Positions 54,286 through 64,000 of a stretch of 64,000 bases of DNA are shown piece after piece. Positions within the stretch are counted from its first letter, which is position 1. The number at the start of each line of letters is the position of its first letter. The notes beneath the pieces were generated by a model, which was not told where the DNA came from, ran no database searches, and worked only from the letters and a program-made list of their open reading frames with translations. The stretch covers positions 62,001-126,000 of the forward strand of contig SUYN01000004.1 of the NCBI GenBank assembly GCA_015060405.1, written 5' to 3'. Position numbers and translations under genes: made by a program. Origin of the DNA: Bacteroidales bacterium (GTDB lineage: Bacteria; Bacteroidota; Bacteroidia; Bacteroidales; UBA932).

Positions 54286-57200
54286 TTATTTTATATTATG
54301 CTGGTAACATACTGAACTCTTGCGGCAGTCTGCAAGGTTGATCCTGTAGCCGTCCACGAACACGGTACCGACCTTATCCAGGAAGGCGACATAATAGCAT
54401 GAACCGATATACGGGTAGGTCTTGTGGACGTTTGTGATGGTGGTCCAGCAGTACTTGTCCCAGCGGTTGGTACATTTAGTCTTCGAATCGACCTTGCATC
54501 CGTTTATCTGGATGCTTTCGCCGTCAATTGTGCGTATATCCCCGATGAGTGTCGACACGTGTCTTCCAGGAATATGATAGTAACCGAGCACGTTCAGCAT
54601 GGTTGCCGCCTGTACCGGTATTATATCTGCTCCTACGTCGTCAAGACCGTAACAGTTGATCTTTGAATCGACGACATTGCAATTCTCTATGAAGGTGTTG
54701 CTGCTTACAAATCCTATCAGTCCTCCGACCTCTCCATGTGGATAGAAGGACTTGCTGGCTATCACCGCATAATCCATATACTGGAAAGAACCTGTGAACA
54801 TCTCGTCAATGAAGACTTCATAGTTCTCTATATAGGACCTCTCGACCTTACAATCCGATATGCGTGAATCATCTGCACTTAGATTGGATATGAGTGTACC
54901 TATCTTCTGCACGCCAAAGACCTTGCAGTCGTATGCATTCACCTTTTCCATCTTGTATGACTTGCCTGATGCATTTGCACACACTATCGCCGCCTCAGCA
55001 GTGGAGTTCTCCTCGACTTCGGTATGCGTGCCGATCACACAGCAGTTGCGGAAATTTACATTTCTATGCTCAGTGGTCTCATTGGCTCCGAGTATGAAGG
55101 CGGTAGCCCTCGAGTTGAACTGGCATATAGCGAGATTATGGATTGTCTTTCCGTTTCCTTCGAGCAGCTGCACTCTCTTGAACGGAGGGAAAAGATTGTC
55201 GTCCTTGCTCTCATTATAGGCATCAGCGAAGTTTGCCGGAATGTTGAACATTCCGTCATATCCCTGGCCGTTCATATCCACATCAGATGCAAGATACAGA
55301 GCTCCCGGGGTCTCAGTCACTCCCCGAAGACCTATCAGGTCAGACGGAGCATAGACCATATAGTTAGCTTCACCCGGCTTCACATTTCCATCGTAGTCCG
55401 GATCGGCCTTCAACGGAGTGACTGCAGTGATTCCGTCCCATTTCGGCACAAATTCCTTGAACTGGGTCTCGACCTGATAGTTTCCGTATCTGACACGACC
55501 TCTCCAGTAGACCTGACCGCCGATAAGGTCCTCATATTCAGATGGAAGTTCATCACTGAACACACTCCTATATGTGTTGACATATCTTCCTGTAGTATTA
55601 CGGGCCTTGTCATCCCGGCCTTCTCCTTTAGGCACAATCAAAGTGGCGTCATCCGCATAACAGAGCACAAAGGAAACCTTTTCATTTCTGTCATAACCGC
55701 TGAGAGTGCCTACCATGCGGCCTGAATGCAGTTCCTCCGACTGCATATATGCGGTGATCCGGCATCCCTGAAGGTCACATCTGTAGAGATTTACATCCAC
55801 TTCTTCGGAGCGGTCATTATCCTTGCTGCGGCCTATATATCCGATGAGTCCACCGGCCTGACCCGAAACACCTTTCTTATATGTGGTCGCAACATTTACG
55901 GATGTAAGGTCGCAATCATTAATGGAGACATCACCGCCATAGACTGCACCTACGAGGCCTCCCACCCTACATGGTGCCGAGACCTCCGAATCAGTAACCT
56001 TTATATTCTTCAAGGTCAGGTCACCTGTCGACTTACCGACCAGGACTCCTGTACCTGACTGGTTCTCAGACTCCTGTCCGACTATGACATTCTCTATGAG
56101 CATGTTGGTAGCTTCAAAACCCCTCACATCAGCAAAGAGGCCGGCGGCTGAAGGCATCTCCATATTATATATCTTCCTTACCCCCTGAGGATTGACCTTA
56201 TAATCGACCGGAACGCTTTCGCCTGCATATATGCCCGCATCAATGCATATGTCTTCGAAGACAGCCGTTCCGCCCATATCCCTTGCTATGTAAGAAGGAA
56301 GAAGGCTCATATCCATATCGTTGCATATGTGGTACCTGGCCCCTTTCTGCCCTCCACCGGCGAGAAGGGAGGCGAATTCACTGACTGATGAGATATGTAT
56401 CCATCCGTCTTTCGAAGGAGTAGAAGGAAGCACATCGCCGCTCACCCCCTTCCATATCAGCTTGTCACCGTCGAATATCAGGGAAGTCACCATTCCAGCT
56501 TCTATGGTAATGACATCATCGACTCTGCTGCCGACTTTATTGCCCTGACGGTCAGTCATCGTCATGGTGACATCCACTTTGCAGGAGCCGTCTGTCGGAA
56601 GATAGCCGGATCCGGCACGGATGAATCGGGGATCATCATTATATGCCTCGTGTCCGGCAAAGCAGGAAGCATCATCCTTAAGCACATAAACAGCCTTGCC
56701 CTCAGACTGAGAGCCTTCTTCAGGACAAGGGATCTTATCTGCCAGGCCCTCAACAGTCATTTCGATTTCAGTCACATCGTCTTCAGCAAGCCTTTCCTTT
56801 GTGAAGACGAAATCTATCCTGGCTACATTGCGTTTCATTCTGATCTCAGACGGCATACCATCTGGATATGAGAATCTTGCAACGCCTGTGTAGGAATCGA
56901 ACGAGGCCAGATCATCTGCCTTGAACCTGTCAGGATACTTCACTGAAGCACCCTCCTTGAGGCTGCCCGGCCTTACTGTGTAGACAGAACCTGAACTCTT
57001 CTGAGCCCAGAGATGAAGTTCATAGGAGGCACCCTCCTTGAAGGGTATGTCGATTCCCTTCTCGACGACACCATCCTTGACTTTATAGGAATATGTGCGG
57101 ACGTCACGTGAGCCTGATTCGCTGACATCAATCATCAGTCTGTCCACAGCAGGCAGATCCGTAAGAGCCCGCTCAGGCATATCCTCATCAAGGAAGGTCA

Positions 57201-57303
57201 CATTGAACAATCCGAGAACATCAGGCTCCTGTCCCTCACGTCCGTTGCATGACAGGAGGGCAAAAACGAAGGGAAGAACATAGATAAGTACAGGTCGTTT
57301 CAT
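54286..57303 (-). CDS. Large surface lipoprotein, fimbrillin-like N-terminus and GLUG-type beta-helix
   Basis: 1005 residues. The signal peptide ends in the lipobox LLSC (Cys19). Residues about 30-290 look like a fimbrillin-type domain (IRMKRNVARIDFVFTKERL is the usual core). From about 310, repeated units such as CRVGGLVGAVYGGDVSINDCDL, GQAGGLIGYIGRS and GEVGGLIGFVSSNTFIENCNVVDS are GLUG-like parallel beta-helix rungs. Likely displayed on the cell surface as an adhesin or binding protein (inference). Only 13 nt separate it from lpd upstream and 6 nt from the transporter downstream, an unusual place for such a gene. Confidence 0.8.
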   Translation of the reverse strand: MKRPVLIYVLPFVFALLSCNGREGQEPDVLGLFNVTFLDEDMPERALTDLPAVDRLMIDVSESGSRDVRTYSYKVKDGVVEKGIDIPFKEGASYELHLWAQKSSGSVYTVRPGSLKEGASVKYPDRFKADDLASFDSYTGVARFSYPDGMPSEIRMKRNVARIDFVFTKERLAEDDVTEIEMTVEGLADKIPCPEEGSQSEGKAVYVLKDDASCFAGHEAYNDDPRFIRAGSGYLPTDGSCKVDVTMTMTDRQGNKVGSRVDDVITIEAGMVTSLIFDGDKLIWKGVSGDVLPSTPSKDGWIHISSVSEFASLLAGGGQKGARYHICNDMDMSLLPSYIARDMGGTAVFEDICIDAGIYAGESVPVDYKVNPQGVRKIYNMEMPSAAGLFADVRGFEATNMLIENVIVGQESENQSGTGVLVGKSTGDLTLKNIKVTDSEVSAPCRVGGLVGAVYGGDVSINDCDLTSVNVATTYKKGVSGQAGGLIGYIGRSKDNDRSEEVDVNLYRCDLQGCRITAYMQSEELHSGRMVGTLSGYDRNEKVSFVLCYADDATLIVPKGEGRDDKARNTTGRYVNTYRSVFSDELPSEYEDLIGGQVYWRGRVRYGNYQVETQFKEFVPKWDGITAVTPLKADPDYDGNVKPGEANYMVYAPSDLIGLRGVTETPGALYLASDVDMNGQGYDGMFNIPANFADAYNESKDDNLFPPFKRVQLLEGNGKTIHNLAICQFNSRATAFILGANETTEHRNVNFRNCCVIGTHTEVEENSTAEAAIVCANASGKSYKMEKVNAYDCKVFGVQKIGTLISNLSADDSRISDCKVERSYIENYEVFIDEMFTGSFQYMDYAVIASKSFYPHGEVGGLIGFVSSNTFIENCNVVDSKINCYGLDDVGADIIPVQAATMLNVLGYYHIPGRHVSTLIGDIRTIDGESIQINGCKVDSKTKCTNRWDKYCWTTITNVHKTYPYIGSCYYVAFLDKVGTVFVDGYRINLADCRKSSVCYQHNIK

Positions 57304-57316
57304 ATCAAATGCATTT

Positions 57317-58657
57317 TTATTGATGCACGGCAGACTGAAGCACTTCAGTCAATGTCGGGTGTGTGTGTATTATGCTCCGGAACTGCTCCAAGGTCGTTTT
57401 ACGGCTTATCAGGGCGCAGGCTTCCTGAATTATGTCAGATGAATGCGGGCCGAAGAGATGGCATCCGAGTACCAGAGAGGTTTCTTCCTCGACGACAACC
57501 TTGCAGAATCCGTCTGTCTCTCCCATGGTGACTGCCTTTCCATTGGCTCTGAAGAAGGATTTCAGACACCTGACCTTGACTCCGGCTTCCTTGCATTCGT
57601 CTTCCGTCATGCCGACAGAGGCGGCTTCAGGAGAAGTGAACACTGCCGCAGGCATGACAGACAGGTCTATGCTGTTCTTCAGACCCATTATGTGGTCAAG
57701 CGCCACGAGCCCCTGGAAGATTGCAGCATGGGCAAGCATCATCTTTCCGTTCACATCGCCGACAGCATAGATATGAGGCTGGCTTGTCTGCATGAAGTCA
57801 TTCACGGCTATTCCTTTAGGTGTGAATTCGACGCCGGCTGCTGCGAGATTCAGAGAATCCACATTCGCCTTTCGGCCTACAGCCATGAGGACCTTGTCGG
57901 CGACAACTGTTTCCTGCTTTCCTTTCCGAAGGAAATTCACCCTATACTCTTCCCCATCCTGCTCTATGGACAGGACCTGAGACTGGGTGCTGATGGTTAT
58001 GCCTTTCTTTCCAAGGCTCTGCTTGAGTCTCTTTGAAAGGTCAGAATCAAAACGAGGCAGGATTTCCTTGCAGTACTCGAGCACCGTCACCTCACTTGAG
58101 AAGCTGTTGAACACAGAGGCGAACTCAAGGCCGATGACACCTCCTCCGATGACGCAAAGCCTGTCTGGAACACGTTCTACATCAAGGATTTCCCTTGATG
58201 TAAGGACACCGGGAAGATCGTTTCCCGGAACCGGCAGTGAAGCAGATACAGAGCCTGTAGCCACTATTATGTGGTCGGCAGTATATTCTTCTTCACCGAC
58301 AACTACTGTGTGAGGATCCTTGAATGAGGCCTTGCCTCTGACGAGAGTTATGAGCTTATGGGAAAGGAGGCTTTCGACTCCTCCCCTGAGCTGTTCCACA
58401 ACATCATTCTTACGGGCGACGACCTTGGCAAAGTCAAATCCATAAGAGAGCCCGGTCACCCCGAAACTCTCCGCTTCCCCCATCTGTTCCAGCAGTTGCG
58501 CACTCCTGCAGAAGGACTTCGTAGGTATGCATCCTTCATTCAGACAGGTTCCTCCGACAGGTCCTGACTCGACAAGAACCACTTCAACTCCTCTTCCGGC
58601 AGCAGCAAGGGCGGTCTCATAACCGCCCGGGCCGGCTCCGATAATCAATATCTTCAT
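57317..58657 (-). CDS. lpdA: Dihydrolipoyl dehydrogenase
   Basis: 446 residues, FAD flavoprotein (L protein). FAD motif IIGAGPGGYETALAAA, redox-active GGTCLNEGCIPTKS (Cys38 and Cys43), NAD motif VIGGGVIGLEFASVF, and the C-terminal HTHPTLTEV with the catalytic His. It reoxidises lipoyl-GcvH. It is the fifth of the glycine cleavage genes, 19 nt after gcvPB. Confidence 0.94.
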   Translation of the reverse strand: MKILIIGAGPGGYETALAAAGRGVEVVLVESGPVGGTCLNEGCIPTKSFCRSAQLLEQMGEAESFGVTGLSYGFDFAKVVARKNDVVEQLRGGVESLLSHKLITLVRGKASFKDPHTVVVGEEEYTADHIIVATGSVSASLPVPGNDLPGVLTSREILDVERVPDRLCVIGGGVIGLEFASVFNSFSSEVTVLEYCKEILPRFDSDLSKRLKQSLGKKGITISTQSQVLSIEQDGEEYRVNFLRKGKQETVVADKVLMAVGRKANVDSLNLAAAGVEFTPKGIAVNDFMQTSQPHIYAVGDVNGKMMLAHAAIFQGLVALDHIMGLKNSIDLSVMPAAVFTSPEAASVGMTEDECKEAGVKVRCLKSFFRANGKAVTMGETDGFCKVVVEEETSLVLGCHLFGPHSSDIIQEACALISRKTTLEQFRSIIHTHPTLTEVLQSAVHQ

Positions 58658-58676
58658 TTTTTTCTGTTCAGCGATG

Positions 58677-60134
58677 TTAATTGATATCCTTATACTTCAG
58701 GACAGGCTGACGGGCAGCCGTGGTCTCGTCCAGACGGCGTACCGGCGTCGTGTGAGGAGCAGTCTTCAGCGAATCCGGATCCTCCGACGCTTCCCTGGCT
58801 ATATGTTTCATGATGTCGATGAAACCGTCAAGGGTCTCCTTCGATTCCGTCTCCGTAGGCTCTATCATGATAGCCTGATGGAACAGAAGAGGGAAATATA
58901 TGGTAGGAGCATGGAATCCATAGTCCAGAAGCCTCTTGGCCACATCAAGAGTAGTCACTCCGGTCGTCTGGTCGGCAAGTCCGTCAAAGACGAACTCATG
59001 CTTGCAGACAGACGGGATAGGAAGCTTGAAGCAGTCCTTGAGCGATTCCTTGATGTAGTTGGCCGCAAGCACGGCAAGAGGACCGACCATCTTCACATTC
59101 TGCCTTCCGAGCATGAGGATGTAGGTATATGCCCTGAGTATCACTCCGAAATTGCCCATGAAACCGGATATGCGTCCGCACGATCCGCCGTTTTCATTCA
59201 CGAGGTCAAGGGTGCCGTCTTCAAGTTCCACGACTCGCGGCCAAGGAAGGTGCTTCACAAGATGAGCCGCGACGCCGACAGGGCCGGAACCCGGACCGCC
59301 GCCGCCGTGAGGTGTCGAGAACGACTTATGGAGATTGAGGTGGAGGACATCAAAGCCCATATCGCCAGGACGTACCTTGCCGATGAGAGGATTCATGTTC
59401 GCTCCATCATAGTAAAGCAGACCGCCGCATTCGTGGACGAGCGCAGCAATCTCCTTTATGTCCTTCTCGAAAAGGCCCAGAGTGTTGGGGTTGGTCATCA
59501 TGATGCCGGCAATCGTATCGTCCAGAAGCGGCTTGAGGTCTTCCACATCGACCAGACCGTTTTCCTTTGACTTCACCTGAACTATGTCAAGGCCGCAGAC
59601 AGCAGCCGAAGCTGGATTGGTTCCGTGGGCGCTGTCAGGAACAATGATCCTTGTACGCTTGAGGTCGCCGCGCGAGATGTGATACTGACGGATGACCATG
59701 AGGCCTGTGAGTTCTCCATGCGCACCCGCGAAAGGATTCAGGGTGAACTCCGCCATGCCAGTGATCTCACTGAGGGACCGTGCCAGTTCGCGATACACTT
59801 CAAGCGCACCCTGGACTGTCCTTGCCGGCTGAAGAGGATGCAGTCCGGAAAATCCCGGGTGTGCTGCAATCTCCTCATTGATCTTAGGGTTGTACTTCAT
59901 CGTGCAGCTTCCCAGAGGATAGAATCCTGAATCGACTCCGAAGTTCATTTGGGAAAGGTTGGTATAGTGACGCACTACATCGAGCTCGCTCACCTGCGGA
60001 AGCTCAGGAGCCTCTTCACGAAGAAGAACTGCAGGGAGTTCATCAAGACCGGCAGTCCATTTACGTACAGGAAGCGAACAGCCTCGTCTGCCCTCTTTCG
60101 AAAGGTCAAATATAAGTTTGTCGTAATATTTCAT
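58677..60134 (-). CDS. gcvPB: Glycine dehydrogenase (decarboxylating) subunit 2
   Basis: 485 residues, the C-terminal half of a split P protein. The PLP lysine is in [22 protein letters not shown]. Upstream, [24 protein letters not shown] and [15 protein letters not shown] are standard. It pairs with GcvPA to decarboxylate glycine and load the aminomethyl group on GcvH. Two nt separate it from gcvPA. Confidence 0.96.
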   Translation of the reverse strand: MKYYDKLIFDLSKEGRRGCSLPVRKWTAGLDELPAVLLREEAPELPQVSELDVVRHYTNLSQMNFGVDSGFYPLGSCTMKYNPKINEEIAAHPGFSGLHPLQPARTVQGALEVYRELARSLSEITGMAEFTLNPFAGAHGELTGLMVIRQYHISRGDLKRTRIIVPDSAHGTNPASAAVCGLDIVQVKSKENGLVDVEDLKPLLDDTIAGIMMTNPNTLGLFEKDIKEIAALVHECGGLLYYDGANMNPLIGKVRPGDMGFDVLHLNLHKSFSTPHGGGGPGSGPVGVAAHLVKHLPWPRVVELEDGTLDLVNENGGSCGRISGFMGNFGVILRAYTYILMLGRQNVKMVGPLAVLAANYIKESLKDCFKLPIPSVCKHEFVFDGLADQTTGVTTLDVAKRLLDYGFHAPTIYFPLLFHQAIMIEPTETESKETLDGFIDIMKHIAREASEDPDSLKTAPHTTPVRRLDETTAARQPVLKYKDIN

Positions 60135-60136
60135 GG

Positions 60137-61474
60137 CTACTCTTCCTTTTTGAACGAACTTCTCAGGACATTGACGACATCGTCGACATCCTCCTTTGAA
60201 ATCTTTTCGGTTACACAGAAATTGACCAGACCGGGTCCGACCTCCACGGCTCCGAAGATGCCGAATTTTGCGAGAGCCGCCTGTATGTCGGCAGCAGGAA
60301 CCTCCGCATGAAGGGTAAACTCCTTCAGGAACGGCTTGTCAAATGCCTTGGAGAAGAGCCCCGTCCCAATGAGTTCGTCATGAAGGTAGTGGGCTCCTCC
60401 ATAGGAAGCCTCATTCACTTCCCTCAAGCCCTGAGGGCCCATAAGTGACATATATACTGTCACATAAAGGGCCATGAGAGACTGGTTCGAGCATATATTG
60501 CTGGTAGCCTTCTCACGACGGATATGCTGTTCACGTGCCTGGAGTGTAAGCACATACGCACGTTTGCCGTCCACATCCCTTGTCGCACCGACGATTCTTC
60601 CTGGAAGTTTGCGGACATGCTCCTTGGTACATGCAAGGAAACCCACATAAGGTCCGCCGAAGCACATCGGAATGCCTAATGACTGGGCATCACCGCAGGC
60701 AATGTCGGCTCCCCATTGTGCCGGAGTCCTGATCACCGCCAGAGACGACGGGTCAGAGTAGACGATGAAGAGTCCTTTCTGGGCATGGACCGCATCGGCA
60801 AATCCCGTCATGTCCTCTATGATTCCGTATCTGTTGATTCCAGGAACCAGCACACCAGCCACGTCACCTGCAGCAAGTTCTGCAACAAGAGCACCGTATG
60901 AAGTCACACCGTCGACGCATGGAACCATGGTGATACCGATACCGTTGAATCCGGCGTATGTACGAACCACCTCGATCACCGACGGGAGCAGGCCCTCCGA
61001 AAGAAGCACACGGGTCTTCTTCTTTGTGGAAGCCATAGCCATCATCACAGCCTCTGCAGCCGCAGTCGCGCCATCATACATAGACGCATTGGTCACATCC
61101 ATGCCCGTAAGCCCGGTAATCATTGACTGATATTCGAAGATATAGCGGAGAGTTCCCTGAGAGACCTCAGGCTGATATGGAGTGTAGGCAGTCAGGAACT
61201 CGGATCTGGAAATGATGTGCGGAATGACGGCCGGAGAATAATGGTCATAAGCTCCAAGGCCGCAGAGACACATCATCTTATGGTTCCTTGACGCCAGATT
61301 GTCGAAATACTGACGGACCTCATGCTCGGACAAGGCATCCGGGAGGTCATACTCTTCACGGTAGATGACATCCTGAGGGACATCGGAGTAGAGATCGTCA
61401 AGCGACTCTGCTCCGATGCGGTCAAGCATCTGTCTTACATCATCTTCCGTATGAGGGAAATATGCGAAAGCCAT
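60137..61474 (-). CDS. gcvPA: Glycine dehydrogenase (decarboxylating) subunit 1
   Basis: 445 residues, N-terminal half of the split P protein. [63 protein letters not shown], and [13 protein letters not shown] are hallmark stretches. This half lacks the PLP lysine, which is in GcvPB. It starts 11 nt after gcvH. Confidence 0.96.
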   Translation of the reverse strand: MAFAYFPHTEDDVRQMLDRIGAESLDDLYSDVPQDVIYREEYDLPDALSEHEVRQYFDNLASRNHKMMCLCGLGAYDHYSPAVIPHIISRSEFLTAYTPYQPEVSQGTLRYIFEYQSMITGLTGMDVTNASMYDGATAAAEAVMMAMASTKKKTRVLLSEGLLPSVIEVVRTYAGFNGIGITMVPCVDGVTSYGALVAELAAGDVAGVLVPGINRYGIIEDMTGFADAVHAQKGLFIVYSDPSSLAVIRTPAQWGADIACGDAQSLGIPMCFGGPYVGFLACTKEHVRKLPGRIVGATRDVDGKRAYVLTLQAREQHIRREKATSNICSNQSLMALYVTVYMSLMGPQGLREVNEASYGGAHYLHDELIGTGLFSKAFDKPFLKEFTLHAEVPAADIQAALAKFGIFGAVEVGPGLVNFCVTEKISKEDVDDVVNVLRSSFKKEE

Positions 61475-61485
61475 AGTGCGGGAAA

Positions 61486-61881
61486 TTATGCTTCAGCACA
61501 CATTGCCTCATATGCTGCTGCATCCATAAGGCCCTCAAGCTCTGACCGGTCAGTCATCTTCACCTTGATGATCCAGTTGGCGAAAGCATCCTCGTTGAGA
61601 AGTTCAGGAGCATCCTCCAGTTCCTCGTTAACTTCGATGACCGTACCTGACACCGGGCTATAAAGGTCGCTTGCCGCCTTCACGCTCTCGACTGCACCGA
61701 ACTCGTCTCCTGCTTCGAGCTCGTCATCAACCTCAGGCATATCTACATACGAGAGGTCACCCATAGAGTGCTGTGCATAATCCGTGATACCGATGACTGC
61801 CACATCACCTTCCACCTTTACCCATTCATGTGACTCGCTGTAATAGAGTCCTTCAACTGTCTTTGCCATAATCTGTGTCAT
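61486..61881 (-). CDS. gcvH: Glycine cleavage system H protein
   Basis: 131 residues from the Met at 61881. An in-frame Met at codon 5 (61869, MAKTVEGLYY) is equally possible and would put the lipoylated lysine at 64 as in E. coli. That lysine is in FGAVESVKAASDLYSP, with GDLSYVDMPEVDDELEAGD before it. GcvH carries the aminomethyl group between P, T and L proteins. The operon's LplA is a likely source of its lipoyl group. Confidence 0.95.
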   Translation of the reverse strand: MTQIMAKTVEGLYYSESHEWVKVEGDVAVIGITDYAQHSMGDLSYVDMPEVDDELEAGDEFGAVESVKAASDLYSPVSGTVIEVNEELEDAPELLNEDAFANWIIKVKMTDRSELEGLMDAAAYEAMCAEA

Positions 61882-61890
61882 TTAAATATG

Positions 61891-62994
61891 TTATTTCTTA
61901 TAATTTGTTTCGTAAAAACGTTTCTTGCATACCGTTCCAGGGAAGACTTTCTTTCGGATGCGTACCTCCACTTCAGTTCCGAGTTCCGTGTAGGCCTTGT
62001 CGATCATTGCCACGCATACGCTCCTGTCCGTCGATATGGATCTGTATCCTGTAGTTACGATGCCCACCTGCTGTCCATTGACCTCCACAGGGTAGCCTGC
62101 TCGAGGAATAGCCTTATCATGGAGCTCGATACCCACAATCTTGCGTGCAAGACCTGCCTCCTTCTGTGCGGCAATCGCATCGCGGCCTATGAACTCTTCC
62201 TTATCCTTCACCTTGACGAACATTCCGAGTCCTGCTTCAAGCGGGGTGATCTCATCGCTGAGTTCATGTCCGTAAAGCGGAAGTCCGGCCTCGAAGCGGA
62301 GGGTGTCACGACAGCCAAGTCCGCAAGGAACCACACCCGCAGCAAGGAGCATGTCCCAGATCTCGTTCACAGCCTCGTGGCTGCAGTAGATCTCGAAGCC
62401 GTCCTCACCGGTGTAGCCTGTACGGCTTACAACCATCCTCTGTCCCTTCCACTCAGCTTCATAATATGTGTAGAATCCGAGGTCCGCAGCTGGCGCAAGC
62501 CCAAGGGTCCCGACTGCGAATTTCTCTGCCTGAGGGCCCTGAAGGGCGATTTCTCCCCAAGTGTCGGATGCGTTCACCACCTCCACGTCATAGCCTTCCT
62601 TCTGAGCGCAGATCCACTCATAGTCCTTCGCTATATTCGATGCATTCACAACGAGAAGGAAATGATCGGGCTGGAATTCCTTATATACCAGAAGGTCATC
62701 CACAACGGTACCGCTTGGATACAGCATCATTCCATAAAGTATCTTGCCCTCCGGAATACCGGTCACATTGTTTGAGAATATATGGTTTACGAACTTCTCG
62801 GCATCCGGGCCGCTTACAAAGATCTCTCCCATATGAGAAACATCGAACATTCCCGCAGCATGACGCACGGCATTGTGCTCATCAGTGATGCTCGTATACT
62901 GGATTGGCATTATAAAGCCGCCAAAAGGGCTCATCAGCGCCCCAAGGGCGACATGCTTGTCATACAGACAGGTCTTCAAAAGATTCTCTTCCAT
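61891..62994 (-). CDS. gcvT: Aminomethyltransferase (glycine cleavage T protein)
   Basis: 367 residues. It moves the methylene unit to tetrahydrofolate and releases ammonia. Motifs: AGMFDVSHMGEIFVSGPDA, VNASNIAKDYEWI (folate-binding region), RTGYTGEDGFEIYCSHE, GCRDTLRFEAGLPLYGHE. The product feeds the same folate pool as the MetF and MetH encoded 30 kb away. Its start overlaps the end of lplA by 35 nt. Confidence 0.96.
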   Translation of the reverse strand: MEENLLKTCLYDKHVALGALMSPFGGFIMPIQYTSITDEHNAVRHAAGMFDVSHMGEIFVSGPDAEKFVNHIFSNNVTGIPEGKILYGMMLYPSGTVVDDLLVYKEFQPDHFLLVVNASNIAKDYEWICAQKEGYDVEVVNASDTWGEIALQGPQAEKFAVGTLGLAPAADLGFYTYYEAEWKGQRMVVSRTGYTGEDGFEIYCSHEAVNEIWDMLLAAGVVPCGLGCRDTLRFEAGLPLYGHELSDEITPLEAGLGMFVKVKDKEEFIGRDAIAAQKEAGLARKIVGIELHDKAIPRAGYPVEVNGQQVGIVTTGYRSISTDRSVCVAMIDKAYTELGTEVEVRIRKKVFPGTVCKKRFYETNYKK

Positions 62995-63670
62995 GATCGT
63001 ATATAAGTTTTGTATCTGTCAATGTCATTGTGCTGTCGCAGAAATAAGCGGCAATACGCTCCTCAAGGGCTTCCACCGACGGGATCACCGAAGGATCAAG
63101 GCAGGTCTTCAGGTTCGCGACCCTCTGACGCACTGACTGCACACTATGTCTTGCCAGCTTTTCCACAGGCGGCATTATCGCTTGCTCCAAGGCATCCAGA
63201 TCCGTGTCATACAGCAGAGTGCCGTGTACGATGGTCCTGTCCGGCAGCTGATGCACTGCATTTCCGCTGACCTTCCGTCCTCCGACCAGGATGTCGTTCC
63301 GCTCTGACTTCACGGCATCAAGTCCGAGAGACCTGATACATTCCGTCATTGCGGAAAGAAAGCGGTCGAAGACAGATGACGTGTCTCCTTTGGCGGAAAC
63401 ATACGAGATCATGATGTTTCCCATGTCGGAATATACGCACCCTCCTCCGCTCCTGCGCCTGACTATCCGGACGCCATGTTCCCGGCAGTAGTCAAGATTC
63501 ACTTCTGACTCCAGATCCTGGTTGCGTCCTATTATCACGGTCGGTGCCACACGCCAGAGGAAGAAGGCATCTTCCTGAACATGTCTTGCGACATACTCCT
63601 CCATTGCAAGATAGAAGACAAGGTCTCTTTCCCTGTCATCAGGCAATAATATCCGCGTGAATCCGTGCAT
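62960..63670 (-). CDS. lplA: Lipoate--protein ligase A
   Basis: 236 residues from the ATG at 63670 (MHGFTRILLPDD); the open frame reaches a TTG three codons before. The adenylation core has RRRSGGGCVYSDMGN and the lysine loop VGGRKVSGNAVHQ. It attaches lipoate to GcvH and other E2-type domains. It is short compared with E. coli LplA (337), with a reduced C-terminal domain. First gene of the glycine cleavage run, so scavenged lipoate and its acceptor are co-expressed. Confidence 0.9.
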   Translation of the reverse strand: MHGFTRILLPDDRERDLVFYLAMEEYVARHVQEDAFFLWRVAPTVIIGRNQDLESEVNLDYCREHGVRIVRRRSGGGCVYSDMGNIMISYVSAKGDTSSVFDRFLSAMTECIRSLGLDAVKSERNDILVGGRKVSGNAVHQLPDRTIVHGTLLYDTDLDALEQAIMPPVEKLARHSVQSVRQRVANLKTCLDPSVIPSVEALEERIAAYFCDSTMTLTDTKLIYDHGRESFEDLSV

Positions 63671-63696
63671 AAGAAGCAAGCAATACTAAAATCCTC

Positions 63697-63704
63697 CAAA
63701 TTTA
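63697..63704 (-). promoter_or_regulatory. -7 element of the lplA-gcv unit
   Basis: Plus CAAATTTA reads TAAATTTG on the minus strand, 26 nt from the lplA ATG. The nearest CAAA on the plus strand (63717-63720) is only 12 bp away, so the -33 box is unclear. Confidence 0.5.
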
Positions 63705-63825
63705 TAAAAAATGAAGCAAAATGCCGAGAGTGTGAGTGAGTTTTGAAGGAAAAAAGAGACGGTTTCTGATTCTTTTTGACATAACGGCACCAAATATGCG
63801 TCAGCTGTGCTCAAAACGATATAAA

Positions 63826-64000
63826 ATGGCACTTACACTCAGAAGCATTTTCAGATGCATGATGGAGGACGGGTTCTACCCGATCTACGAAGATTCCCAC
63901 ATCCTTTTCAACCTCGACGACAATCTCGCCGTACTTGAATACGAAGATGGTTTCCTGTCTGTCAGGCTGTTCTTCAGCATCGATCCGGAGACCTGCATGC
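63826..64000 (+). CDS. N-terminal part of an unidentified protein (partial)
   Basis: An open frame runs from the ATG at 63826 to the window edge (58 codons). It begins MALTLRSIFRCMMEDGFYP and continues YEDSHILFNLDDNLAVLEYEDGFLSVRLFFSID. The alternating strand pattern and acidic character recall small YbjN/type III chaperone-like proteins, but the resemblance is weak. No clear -7 element is seen upstream. Confidence 0.6.
   Translation, partial: MALTLRSIFRCMMEDGFYPIYEDSHILFNLDDNLAVLEYEDGFLSVRLFFSIDPETCM

Noticed and set aside
61888..62775. 295-codon plus-strand frame
   Set aside because: Antisense to gcvT; no support beyond its length.

Overview
The window is bacterial and reads as a member of the Bacteroidetes, most likely order Bacteroidales. 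The evidence is the repeated -7 element TAnnTTTG (often with TTG or TTTG about 20 bp upstream) in front of transcription units, the lack of Shine-Dalgarno dependence, fimbrillin-type and Big_2 lipoproteins, an S46 dipeptidyl-peptidase, a DUF4301 gene, a PG_1098-type methyltransferase, and a V-type ATPase operon with DUF2764. Genus cannot be fixed from the sequence alone. No rRNA gene, intact tRNA, CRISPR array, transposase or integrase was found. Almost everything is chromosomal core or lineage-typical content.

Layout. 1-3.4 kb: tail of an unknown gene, a terminator, a REP-like intergenic palindrome, a small HTH-like protein and a Big_2 surface lipoprotein. 3.4-6.6 kb: the N-degron module clpS-clpA-aat. 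6.7-9.5 kb: a DAACS symporter converging on an OprP-like porin, then a GtrA protein. 9.6-11.7 kb: PspC-PadR-PspC under a palindromic, probably autoregulated promoter. 11.9-17 kb: an S46 peptidase with a DPP11-type specificity residue, a secreted choloylglycine-hydrolase-family enzyme, and a phosphohexomutase. 17-22.5 kb: a PG_1098-like methyltransferase facing the recF-DUF721-pdxB-DUF4301 operon. 22.6-24.1 kb: TPR membrane protein and YebC. 24.2-32.4 kb: a Na+-pumping methylmalonyl-CoA decarboxylase operon, then metH-metF. 32.4-35.2 kb: an unknown membrane protein with split CxxC pairs and a membrane-anchored AraC regulator. 35.3-42.7 kb: V-type ATPase operon. 42.7-45.7 kb: ResB-CcsA-triheme peroxidase. 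45.8-51.7 kb: BASS transporter, PlsC, Omp85-like barrel, glutamate dehydrogenase, deoxynucleoside kinase. 51.7-52.8 kb: LytTR regulator with a palindromic operator and a candidate small RNA whose promoter encloses a tRNA-3'-end-like sequence. 52.8-63.7 kb: an eight-gene run lplA-gcvT-gcvH-gcvPA-gcvPB-lpd-lipoprotein-yfcC on the minus strand. 63.8 kb to the end: start of an unidentified gene.

How it fits together. The metabolic picture is an amino-acid and peptide user with sodium bioenergetics. DPP11, GdhA, the glycine cleavage system and the transporters handle peptides and amino acids. MetH, MetF and GcvT share the folate one-carbon pool. Methylmalonyl-CoA decarboxylase exports Na+, and the V-ATPase K subunit carries the residues that bind Na+ in Enterococcus NtpK, so the two systems could share a sodium circuit (inference). 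The most unexplained pieces are the 52.5-52.8 kb intergenic region, the unknown membrane protein at 32.4-34.0 kb, and the lipoprotein and transporter at the tail of the glycine cleavage run.
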